DNA of 9,316 bases from Acidobacteriaceae bacterium (lineage in GTDB: Bacteria; Acidobacteriota; Terriglobia; Terriglobales; Acidobacteriaceae). The first letter of the stretch is position 1. The number at the start of each line of letters is the position of its first letter. The stretch spans positions 1 through 9,316 of the forward strand of contig PLBX01000379.1 of the NCBI GenBank assembly GCA_003135495.1. Direction: 5' to 3'. The notes beneath the pieces are model-generated. The model saw only the letters and a list, made by a program, of their open reading frames with translations, did not search any database and had not been told where the DNA came from. Made by a program: the position numbers and the translations under genes. This document shows, piece after piece, positions 1-6,483 of this stretch.

Positions 1-403
1 CACAAAGCCCGCAACCGTTAATTGCCGAGACGGCGGTACACCACAATTCGAAATCGGCAACATCAACTCCGTGAGAACGGAGAACGTTCATGCGCAAGCG
101 CGCGGGCAGCGTAGCATACTTTGGATTTTTTGAAAGGTGTTGGAAGCGGTAATAGATATTATTCATGCCCATCACTGCGGCCGCACTCTTCGCCGCGTCC
201 AGGGCTTGCGATGAAACGTGAGAAGCCGCTTCCGCAAATATGGCTTCGATGAGTTGCGGATTGCGAGACGCGACTGCCGATGCGACCGCAGTTCCCCAGA
301 TCTGCTGCTCATTCAGTTCCTGCTGCAGCAGCAGCGTGGACAGATTCAATTTCAAATCTTTGGCGTACGCCGGCACGCTATCGAGAAGTTCATTCAGAGT
401 CAT
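1..403 (-). CDS. ahpD: AhpD, alkyl hydroperoxidase/AhpC reductase (3' end outside window)
   Basis: AhpD is a CxxC disulfide reductase of the carboxymuconolactone decarboxylase fold. In mycobacteria it re-reduces the peroxiredoxin AhpC using electrons from lipoamide and a dihydrolipoamide acyltransferase/dehydrogenase, and it acts in the cytoplasm. 134 residues are visible, beginning MTLNELLDSVPAYAKDLKLN. The diagnostic stretch DFELWCTAVSAINGCGLC closes the visible part. C131 and C134 form the CxxC, and E119 matches the proton-relay Glu of the family. These residues sit one position off E118, C130 and C133 of the M. tuberculosis enzyme, as I recall that numbering. The start ATG follows a strong Shine-Dalgarno (GGGGGAG) six bases upstream. 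The gene follows ahpC by 95 bases on the same strand and is probably co-transcribed. The window ends one base into codon 135, so the final roughly 40 residues, including the catalytic His after the CxxC, cannot be checked. Confidence 0.93.
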   Translation of the reverse strand, partial: MTLNELLDSVPAYAKDLKLNLSTLLLQQELNEQQIWGTAVASAVASRNPQLIEAIFAEAASHVSSQALDAAKSAAAVMGMNNIYYRFQHLSKNPKYATLPARLRMNVLRSHGVDVADFELWCTAVSAINGCGLC

Positions 404-498
404 GGGTCGCTCCCCCTTTTAAAGCCAAGATGGCTCCGGGCCGTTCGTCACAAGTCCTTACTAACGTCGGGCCCGGCTCGCCTAAAATTGACCGCAAA
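404..498 (-). promoter_or_regulatory. ahpC-ahpD spacer with two hairpins and the ahpD ribosome binding site
   Basis: This 95-base spacer lies between the ahpC stop and the ahpD start. In the transcribed (minus) sense, CCGGGCC (476-470) can pair with GGCCCGG (442-436) across a 27-nt loop. It is followed directly by a perfect 5-bp hairpin AGCCA-TCT-TGGCT (435-423), then TTTAAAA and the Shine-Dalgarno GGGGGAG. The pairing is visible in the sequence. A role as partial terminator, mRNA processing site or translation control for ahpD is inference. I see no convincing separate promoter. Confidence 0.35.
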
Positions 499-1038
499 TT
501 ACCCAACCAATGTTGCTTCGCCCTTCTTCCAATTGCATGGGCAAAGTTCGTCGGTCTGCAGCGCATCAAGCACTCGCAAAACTTCCTGCGGGTTTCGCCC
601 CACGGAAAGATCATTCACCATCACAAAGCGGATGACACCCTGCGGATCGACGATGAAGGTTGCGCGCTGAGCGACTCCAGCTTTCAGATCAAGAATGCCC
701 AGCGATTCGCAGAGATCCCGTCTGATGTCCGACAGCATGGGGAAAGGCAGATTGCGCAGGTCTTCGTGGTGAACTCGCCACGCGCGATGTACGAATTCAG
801 AATCCGTGCTGCCGCCGAGAATCTGCGCGTCACGATCCAAGAAATCTTTATTCAATTTGCCGAATGCAGCAATCTCGGTGGGACAAACGAAAGTGAAATC
901 CTTAGGCCAGAAAAAATAAACCTTCCACTTGCCGGCATAGTCCTGGTCAGTGATAGTTTTGAATGCCTTGTCGCTGTTATCAGTGCTGACGGTGGCCGTC
1001 AGCGAATATGAAGGAAATTGTTCGCCCACAGTTAACAT
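499..1038 (-). CDS. ahpC: AhpC, 2-Cys peroxiredoxin of the mycobacterial type
   Basis: AhpC is a cytoplasmic peroxiredoxin that reduces hydrogen peroxide, organic hydroperoxides and peroxynitrite. The 179-residue protein is complete. The peroxidatic cysteine is C52 within DFTFVCPTEI, in the universal PxxxT/SxxC context (P45, T49, C52). The C-terminal segment DELCPCNWKKGEATL supplies C166 and C168, the resolving pair that resembles C174/C176 of M. tuberculosis AhpC. This C-terminus differs from the single resolving Cys of the enterobacterial AhpC-AhpF system and fits reduction by AhpD, encoded just downstream. The fold order is usual: N-terminal thioredoxin-like core, then FIVDPQGVIRF, then the C-terminal arm. 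The start ATG follows the Shine-Dalgarno AAGGAG with 7-base spacing. A further Cys lies near residue 109. Regulation by peroxide is likely from the family, but I see no clear OxyR or PerR site. Confidence 0.96.
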   Translation of the reverse strand: MLTVGEQFPSYSLTATVSTDNSDKAFKTITDQDYAGKWKVYFFWPKDFTFVCPTEIAAFGKLNKDFLDRDAQILGGSTDSEFVHRAWRVHHEDLRNLPFPMLSDIRRDLCESLGILDLKAGVAQRATFIVDPQGVIRFVMVNDLSVGRNPQEVLRVLDALQTDELCPCNWKKGEATLVG

Positions 1039-1061
1039 TTATGTTCTCCTTAAGTTCTTAA
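1039..1061 (-). promoter_or_regulatory. ahpC ribosome binding site overlapped by a short palindrome
   Basis: The Shine-Dalgarno AAGGAG (1051-1046) lies 7 bases before the ahpC ATG. It partly overlaps a 12-base inverted repeat, TTAAGAACTTAA on the minus strand (1061-1050), with 5-base arms and a 2-base centre. Such a short palindrome can arise by chance in AT-rich DNA. It is noted because of its position against the ribosome binding site. Confidence 0.5.
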
Positions 1062-1265
1062 TCTGATTGGTTGTTTCGTGATGTTCGTATCGTGTAATAC
1101 TTAGAAACCAACTTTCTTTTCTGATGACTGAGGCGGATGCTTCGGGCAGAATTTTCCCTCGCGATCAAAACCCCTGTTTATGCTTCTCGAGACTTCGCCG
1201 AAGCTCGTGTGGGAGCCTTACTGGCCTCCGAGGGGACGTCGAACCTTCCCTCGTTTGATACCGAC

Positions 1266-1296
1266 AAAAGTGAGAAATGTCTGTGATCAGACTCAC
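1266..1296 (-). terminator. Possible weak terminator of the polysaccharide operon
   Basis: About 150 bases after the last glycosyltransferase stop, the minus strand can fold as outer stem GTGA/TCAC (1296-1293 with 1273-1270) and inner stem GTCTG/CAGAC (1292-1288 with 1283-1279) around the loop ATCA. A 5-nt bulge lies on the 3' side, and the hairpin is followed directly by TTTT (1269-1266). The stem is short, interrupted and not GC-rich, so this is a weak candidate for intrinsic termination. Confidence 0.25.
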
Positions 1297-1446
1297 TATC
1301 ACGGGTGCGTCGGGGCACCATGTGCGCAGCGCAATCGATTTCCGAAGGATTAAATCCGGCTCAAGCGGCTGCTCGTCTATCCATTTAGATTGCTCTAATT
1401 ATATCGTGGATGCAGATTTTTCCAGCGATGACAACAATGGCGCAGG

Positions 1447-3984
1447 TTATAGAGTTTGTGCATTCTTCGGGTTTGCGGACGCCGATGTGCTGAATGTTCC
1501 AGGCAAAACTGGAACCGGACTGATTTGAACTAGTTCCGTGGGCGGGCGCGGACTCGTGACGTTGCGGTTCGAGCTCATGTCCCAGCCGAGCAAGTCGCAA
1601 TAGGTCTTCTCGATAGAAAGGGCAATTTCCCGCCAACTATACTCATGCCGAATCCGGTCCTTTTCCAAAGCTGATGATTGACGTCGAAGCTCAGGATTCC
1701 GAAGAAGCAAGTCAAGCATGCGCTCCAAATCCGCTTGATCGCCTTGGCGGAACGTGAACCCCGAACCCTTCAGGACTTCGTTATTCTCGGGAATGTCGCT
1801 CGTCAAAACGCACACGCCCGCCGCCATAGCGTCTAACAACGCGAGTGACATGCCTTCGACTATAGAGGGAAGCACGAAGAGCGCGGCATTCGACAGAAGC
1901 TCGTCGAGATCATTTCCAGAAGTCCACGGAAGGAATCGAACCCACTCTGATTCCCGACGCCGCAAGTTATCGACATACGAATCGGAATAACTTGATCCTC
2001 CGGCGAGAACTAACTTCATTCCGACGGGAAGGCCTCCGAGGGCGCGCAGATTTTCAAAAGTGTCAATCAAGAGATGGCAGTTTTTTTCGGGCGAAAGCCG
2101 GCCGAGAAAAAGCACGTAACCGTCTGTCGTCAACCCCCAATCCAGTAGTTGACGCGGGCGTCTCCTGGGGGTCGGAGTCGCTCCGTTTGGAATGTAGATT
2201 GTTTCTCGATCGTATTTCTCTCGATAGTGCTGCTGCAGAGTGCGCGAGACGACCATAGTGGCGGATGGTGAGAAAATGGCAGCCTGTTCGCCCCACTGAA
2301 GCACCTGCTTTGCCAGCCATCCCCATTTGCCGCGTTGCCAATCCAGACCTTGGACTGTGACGACCGTCTTTTTGCCGGCAAGGCGGGGAAGAAAAGAGAA
2401 TAAAGCTGGTCCGAGGCAATGATAGTGGACAATATCGTAACCCGACGTCATCGCGTGCACGGTACTCAAGAGGGTATGAACTGCGGTTTCTAGATGCTTG
2501 GAGCGAATAGTCGGGAGCCGGCGAACTCGCATGCCATTGTGCGTACTGGTTGGAGGAGTGAAATAGGAGCGGCAATAGACCGTAACTTCGTGCCCCAGGG
2601 AGGCAAGTTCATGTCCCGCGTGCTCGTAGTACGATTCGATTCCGCTGTATTTGGACACGAGGCCCCGTCCGCCGATAAATGCGACACGAACCCCGCGTGC
2701 TTTTCGAGGGCGCTCCGTAACATCGCAAAAGCCTGATGCTTTTTTAAGGGACGTGAGCTTGCTCGATATCAGTGAGTAATAAATGTCCAGGAGTTTATCT
2801 ACATGCTGCGCAGGCTCGTGATTTTTTTTAACGCGATTTCGGGCAGCGTTACCCATCTTTTGAATTAGGTCGGGACGGTCGAACAGAAAGCCAATGGAAT
2901 GTGAGAGCTGTTCGCGATCACCGTCTGAATAAAGGAGGCCGGTAACGCCATGTTGAACCAGTTCCTGGCGCGATCCCAAATTCGATGCAATGACAGGACG
3001 CCCCCAAGCATAGGATTCCAGGATGGATTTCCCTAATGTTTCATAAGCGTGGGAAGGAAAAATGGAGAAGGCGCATCCGGCTATAAGCTTCTGCAATTTC
3101 TCCCCAAGAACCATGCCAGCGAACACAACGTGGCTGAGATTCAATTGTTCTTTCAGCGCTTCCAAGCGCGGTCGGTCTGGGCCGTCTCCGGCGATAACCA
3201 GGGGTATATGGGGCAGTCGCACCATGGCGCGCAAGAGCTCGTAGACGCCCTTTTCGGCTGAGAGCCGGCCAAAGTAGAGAAGGTATCCCTCATTTCCGCG
3301 AAGTTGTTCATCGCTCGGTAGTGCTTGAAAGTGAGGAAGAACTTCGATGCGCTTCTCTGGCAGCCCGCTTTCGATTAATTTACGGCGCACAAATTCACTA
3401 GGAGCGAGAAATATGTCTACGCAACGTTCATAGGTGCGCAGCCATCTATGGAGGTATGCTTCCGCCGAGAGAACAATCGCACTGGAACGCGGGCCGTCGT
3501 AGCATCCCGTTGTTGCGGCGTGGTAGAAAGCCCCATGACTGCATCGTTCGCAGGTTTGGCCATGAGCGACAAAATTGTAAGTTGGACAGAGAATCTTGAA
3601 ATCGTTTACATGATAGAGAACGGGCACGCCTTGTCGCCGGAGCTCCCAGAGAATCGACGGAGACAAATGATGGTAAATTCCGCGAATGTGGGCCAGGTCA
3701 GGTGAGAAGTCACTAAGGCATTTTCGCATTGTGCGGCGCGCGGATGTTGAATAGATGGCATGCCCCGCCATCCTAACTTTCTTCAGGAAACCCGCTTTCG
3801 GATCCTTGAAATTTAGAAAGGGAATGCGATAGCTTCGGCCAGTGAAAGAGGATGTCTGGCCGTGATCCATGCTGAAGAGAGCAGTTTCATGGCCACGCTG
3901 GTGTAGTTGATCGATGAGATCGAAAAGGTAAGCTTCCGTGCCGCTAAACTGATAATCGAACTTGTTGCAATACAGGATGCGCAT
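1447..3984 (-). CDS. Tandem GT4-GT4 glycosyltransferase fusion
   Basis: This 845-residue protein contains two full GT-B, family GT4 glycosyltransferases in one reading frame, about twice the usual 350-420 residues. It is probably cytosolic or membrane-associated and adds sugars to the undecaprenyl-linked repeat unit. Module 1 (about 1-405) has the N-terminal Rossmann start RILYCNKFDYQFSGTEAYL. It also has four clustered cysteines (C133, C145, C148, C161), the donor-phosphate loop GRLSAEKG (R240, K245) and an EX7E motif (E315, E323). A linker of about 25 residues follows. Module 2 (about 432-800) opens FIGGRGLVSKYSGIESYYEH, typical of rhamnosyltransferase-like GT4 enzymes with a DUF1972-type N-terminus. 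It has GRLSPEKN and an EX7D motif (E710, D718). A Pro/Ser/Thr-rich tail follows (about 803-845). I chose the ATG at 3984 because GGAGGG lies five bases upstream and the Rossmann strand begins there. It overlaps the previous gene by 41 bases. Sugar donors and acceptors cannot be read from the sequence. Confidence 0.9.
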   Translation of the reverse strand: MRILYCNKFDYQFSGTEAYLFDLIDQLHQRGHETALFSMDHGQTSSFTGRSYRIPFLNFKDPKAGFLKKVRMAGHAIYSTSARRTMRKCLSDFSPDLAHIRGIYHHLSPSILWELRRQGVPVLYHVNDFKILCPTYNFVAHGQTCERCSHGAFYHAATTGCYDGPRSSAIVLSAEAYLHRWLRTYERCVDIFLAPSEFVRRKLIESGLPEKRIEVLPHFQALPSDEQLRGNEGYLLYFGRLSAEKGVYELLRAMVRLPHIPLVIAGDGPDRPRLEALKEQLNLSHVVFAGMVLGEKLQKLIAGCAFSIFPSHAYETLGKSILESYAWGRPVIASNLGSRQELVQHGVTGLLYSDGDREQLSHSIGFLFDRPDLIQKMGNAARNRVKKNHEPAQHVDKLLDIYYSLISSKLTSLKKASGFCDVTERPRKARGVRVAFIGGRGLVSKYSGIESYYEHAGHELASLGHEVTVYCRSYFTPPTSTHNGMRVRRLPTIRSKHLETAVHTLLSTVHAMTSGYDIVHYHCLGPALFSFLPRLAGKKTVVTVQGLDWQRGKWGWLAKQVLQWGEQAAIFSPSATMVVSRTLQQHYREKYDRETIYIPNGATPTPRRRPRQLLDWGLTTDGYVLFLGRLSPEKNCHLLIDTFENLRALGGLPVGMKLVLAGGSSYSDSYVDNLRRRESEWVRFLPWTSGNDLDELLSNAALFVLPSIVEGMSLALLDAMAAGVCVLTSDIPENNEVLKGSGFTFRQGDQADLERMLDLLLRNPELRRQSSALEKDRIRHEYSWREIALSIEKTYCDLLGWDMSSNRNVTSPRPPTELVQISPVPVLPGTFSTSASANPKNAQTL

Positions 3985-5206
3985 GGTCACCCTCCGAGTG
4001 GGAAATGCGGGCGAGGAAGTTGTCTGCGAAAGCGGACACATTTCGTTGGCGATCATAAGAAGCTGCAATGCTCGCCGAAGCGGCGTGTTGAATTGCGGAC
4101 AAGGAAGATTGGTGGTTTTGAATCCAACGAACCGCGCTGATGAAATCGGGCAAAGATCCCGGCTGATAAAGAAATCCCGTGCGCTGGTGTTCGACCAACT
4201 CGGGGATTCCGGTAATGGAAGGAGCAAGAACGAGTTTTTCGTGAGCCATGGCCTCCATGAGCACAACAGGAATTCCTTCGCTCTTGCTGGTCATCACAAC
4301 CAGATCGGAGTGCCGGTAATAACCCACAAGCTCAGTGCGAGGCAAATGTCCGAGCAGGCAAACGCGTCCTTGAAGGCGTGACGCAACAATCAAGCTTTCC
4401 AGAACCGGGCGTTCCGGTCCCTCGCCAATGATCCAGCAAATAAAATTGACGCCTTGATCGCGCAGGCCGGCGCACGCTTCCAGAAGAAAGCGATGATCCT
4501 TCACCTTATGCAGACGTCCGATCGACAAAATGGAGAATCGACGGTGGGGCGAAGGGGAATCGAGAGGCGGCGCCGGCCATGCAAGAACCCGATCGACGCC
4601 GAGACGTTGGACAATGATCTTGTCAGAACGTATAGACGGATAGTTTCGAAGAATGTAATTTCGATTGAACTCCGACACCGTCACGCAGAACTGGCAAGCA
4701 AGCAGTTTGGATGTCAGCAAATCACCGCGTTGCAGTAAATCTGAGCCGTGCAACGTGAAACTGAACCCGATTTTGAGTAACTGGGCTGCGGCCATGGCCA
4801 TCCATGATGCAAAGTACCCGTGATGAGCGTGAATGTGCGTGACTTTATGAGGATCGAGTTCCTCTGCGAGCGCAGCCCCCATTAACGTGTGACCGAGTGT
4901 CCGAATCCGTCGACTGAGCGAAATATCGCGCTCACGCAATAGAGGCCGCAAAAGCTGCCATAGAGTATGTCGGTCTGAACTGGACCGATGCAGTGCCCGC
5001 AAGATTTCATGGTCCGAAAGTGGTTGGAAAAAGTGTGTTTCGTCCCAAAACGCGACCTCCGCAGGGCGAAGAGTATTGGGTGAGACGCGTTTACCGCTGC
5101 AGCAAATCACCTTCTCACCGCGACGCCGAAGTTCCACAATTTCATCGATAACATAAGGTTCGAGGGACGAAGGGAATTCGTTTGCGATGTAAGCAAGAGT
5201 GGTCAT
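3944..5206 (-). CDS. GT4 glycosyltransferase, WcaL-like
   Basis: This is a complete 420-residue retaining glycosyltransferase of the GT-B fold, family GT4, expected to act on the inner face of the membrane on the growing lipid-linked repeat unit. The N-terminus begins MTTLAYIANEFPSSLEPYV. The central HIHAHHGYFASWMAMAA and FTLHGSDLL segments resemble the WcaL/colanic-acid type of GT4. The donor-binding loop GRLHKVKDH follows (R231, K236), then IGEGPERP, and the EX7E motif lies in SEGIPVVLMEAMA (E310, E318). Its length is normal. The start ATG overlaps the stop of the polymerase gene as ATGA, with a modest Shine-Dalgarno (GAAGGA) about ten bases upstream. A 41-codon upstream extension of the frame is antigen-polymerase sequence read out of frame, so I rejected it. 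The 3' end overlaps the tandem glycosyltransferase by 41 bases. The sugar specificity is unknown. Confidence 0.93.
   Translation of the reverse strand: MTTLAYIANEFPSSLEPYVIDEIVELRRRGEKVICCSGKRVSPNTLRPAEVAFWDETHFFQPLSDHEILRALHRSSSDRHTLWQLLRPLLRERDISLSRRIRTLGHTLMGAALAEELDPHKVTHIHAHHGYFASWMAMAAAQLLKIGFSFTLHGSDLLQRGDLLTSKLLACQFCVTVSEFNRNYILRNYPSIRSDKIIVQRLGVDRVLAWPAPPLDSPSPHRRFSILSIGRLHKVKDHRFLLEACAGLRDQGVNFICWIIGEGPERPVLESLIVASRLQGRVCLLGHLPRTELVGYYRHSDLVVMTSKSEGIPVVLMEAMAHEKLVLAPSITGIPELVEHQRTGFLYQPGSLPDFISAVRWIQNHQSSLSAIQHAASASIAASYDRQRNVSAFADNFLARISHSEGDHAHPVLQQVRLSV
3985..3995 (-). promoter_or_regulatory. Ribosome binding site that fixes the fusion gene start
   Basis: GGAGGG (3995-3990) lies five bases before the ATG at 3984. 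It is inside the coding sequence of the preceding glycosyltransferase. The reading frame stays open a further 94 codons upstream, to 4266, but that extension is out-of-frame sequence of the neighbouring gene and has no glycosyltransferase features. This site therefore decides the start. Confidence 0.8.
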
Positions 5207-6483
5207 GCGGCTGAATCCTTCGGAGCACAGAGCATGCCTGCAGCAGTGAACAAAAGTGCGATGACAAACTGGTACGCCATGTCGACGAAGAACGCATTGA
5301 AAAGATAGACGCCGAGCAAGATGGGCCAAACTTTCCGCAGAGAAGCGGTGGCGCTGGACTCCTCCGGCGGACCGCGCCAGGACAGACGAAAGAGGTTAAG
5401 GAAGAGAATGCCGTAAAGTGTCAAACCCGGCACGCCGAACTCAACCAGCAAGGCGAGATAAGTGTTGTGCACATAGAACGATCGGAGATGAAACCCCTCC
5501 ATGCGTCGCGCGAGTTCCGCGTACATCCCGCTCGCAGCCCAGCCTGTTAGAGGCCGCTCTTGAAACATGGTCCACCCCGCGCTATAGACTGCGAAACGAG
5601 CGTCTACTGGCCCGCGCTCTTCGGTGCGCTCTCCTACAGCGGTCTTTAAAGACCGGTTGCTGACGCCAATTGCTAAGCCAATCGTTAGTCCCGCAATCAC
5701 CAACAACGTACACACTGCTTGCAATCGGCGTTCGACCAGTCGCCATCCCAGCAGAAGAGTGGAAACAGCGAAGGAAATCCAAACGGCGCGAGTCATAGTT
5801 GCAAATATGGCCAATGGCAACAAAATCCAAAGCAAAATGACCACGGTTGTAAGTTTTCGCCGAAGCGCAATGAGAAGGATTCCAAGGATATTTAACGAAA
5901 CTCCATTGGCAACCGCTTGAAGAAATGGACCGCGAGCGCGGTCTGCGTGAAATCCCAAACTCTCGTCGAGGATAAAGCGCGGAAAGATGAGCGATCGAGC
6001 GTCGGCGAGAAAGGCTAAAGCGATGAATATGAGGTAAGAGAGAGCCAATATCACAAAAACTTCAAAGTGCTTTCGCTGCGATGCGCCCCGATAAATGAGC
6101 ACGGCCGCGTGAAAGAGAGTAAAGGGGACGATGTACTTGCTGGCAATGATGCTCCACATTTGCGGGTCGAAGGGTTCGCGCAGTACCCGAAATACAGCGA
6201 GCGCGATGAGGCCAAGCATCGGCAGACTAATTCCTGGGAAAAATGGGATGGGGTCTCGCAGCACCAATGTGCGCAGGGCGACGCATGAAATAAGGATGCC
6301 GAATGCGATTCGATCAGCATAAAAAGAGAAAAGGTCTGGGGGCCGAAAAAGAAAGACCACCATGGCGGCGACGTAGATGAGTGATGGAAAAGCTAAGCCG
6401 AAGTGAAAGGGCCGCAATAAAATAGCTGCGACGCGCCAAAAATTCTCGTATTCAATCTCCCAGCTAAGAGCGCGGCTGCTCAT
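5203..6483 (-). CDS. Wzy-type polymerase, O-antigen ligase/polymerase family
   Basis: This polytopic inner-membrane protein of 426 residues has roughly ten to twelve hydrophobic segments, for example about 28-47, 57-74, 111-131, 140-160, 187-207, 211-230 and 256-274, plus a C-terminal group after 345. A long, probably periplasmic loop lies at about 275-342. It contains RFAVYSAGWTMFQERPLTGW and ends in YVHNTYLALLVEFGVPG. The HN pair (H339, N340) in this position is characteristic of the WaaL/Wzy superfamily (PF04932). Given the neighbouring Wzz-like and WbaP-like genes, polymerisation of lipid-linked repeat units is more likely than ligation to lipid A. I chose the ATG at 6483, which overlaps the upstream stop as TGATG and has GGAAGGA five bases before it. 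A GTG one codon earlier is possible but would sit too close to that site. Sequence in this family is poorly conserved, so the polymerase-versus-ligase call rests on context. Confidence 0.87.
   Translation of the reverse strand: MSSRALSWEIEYENFWRVAAILLRPFHFGLAFPSLIYVAAMVVFLFRPPDLFSFYADRIAFGILISCVALRTLVLRDPIPFFPGISLPMLGLIALAVFRVLREPFDPQMWSIIASKYIVPFTLFHAAVLIYRGASQRKHFEVFVILALSYLIFIALAFLADARSLIFPRFILDESLGFHADRARGPFLQAVANGVSLNILGILLIALRRKLTTVVILLWILLPLAIFATMTRAVWISFAVSTLLLGWRLVERRLQAVCTLLVIAGLTIGLAIGVSNRSLKTAVGERTEERGPVDARFAVYSAGWTMFQERPLTGWAASGMYAELARRMEGFHLRSFYVHNTYLALLVEFGVPGLTLYGILFLNLFRLSWRGPPEESSATASLRKVWPILLGVYLFNAFFVDMAYQFVIALLFTAAGMLCAPKDSAA

Larger units (their letters stand above)
1039..1446. 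other. Intergenic gap between the polysaccharide operon and ahpCD
   Basis: No credible gene is visible on either strand in these 408 bases. The part nearest ahpC (about 1040-1130) is AT-rich and is the most likely place for the ahpC promoter, but I cannot point to good -35 and -10 boxes. The central part (about 1189-1319) is rich in short inverted repeats: 1189-1206, 1212-1229, 1230-1252, 1270-1296 and 1304-1319. The part nearest the glycosyltransferase stop (1320-1446) shows nothing recognisable. One plus-strand reading frame starting at 1277 runs out of this gap into the end of the glycosyltransferase gene. It has no family resemblance and is treated as spurious. Confidence 0.6.

Noticed and set aside
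280..1011. Long plus-strand open frame of 243 codons opposite ahpC and the start of ahpD
   Set aside because: It runs antisense to two clearly recognised genes, its translation resembles no protein family, and it has the low-complexity look of an antisense frame.
1081..1140. Candidate ahpC promoter around TTGGTT and TACGAA, and an OxyR or PerR site
   Set aside because: The -10 match is poor and neither regulator's known pattern is visible, so no promoter position was annotated.
1277..1528. Plus-strand 83-codon frame in the gap, running into the glycosyltransferase 3' end
   Set aside because: It has no recognisable domain, no strong ribosome binding site, and a third of it is antisense to a solid gene.
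2063..2575. Minus-strand 170-codon frame inside the fused glycosyltransferase
   Set aside because: It is a shifted frame of module 2 with no family resemblance, while the main frame keeps all GT4 motifs across the same bases.
2691..2770. Possible separate gene start for the second glycosyltransferase module
   Set aside because: No ATG or GTG with a convincing ribosome binding site is visible near the junction, and the main frame is uninterrupted. I therefore kept a single fused gene.
3985..4266. 94-residue N-terminal extension of the tandem glycosyltransferase
   Set aside because: It is the neighbouring gene read out of frame. The Rossmann start and the strong ribosome binding site both support the ATG at 3984.
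5207..5329. 41-residue N-terminal extension of the WcaL-like glycosyltransferase
   Set aside because: It is polymerase-coding sequence in another frame. The ATG at 5206 overlaps the polymerase stop and begins the conserved GT4 fold.
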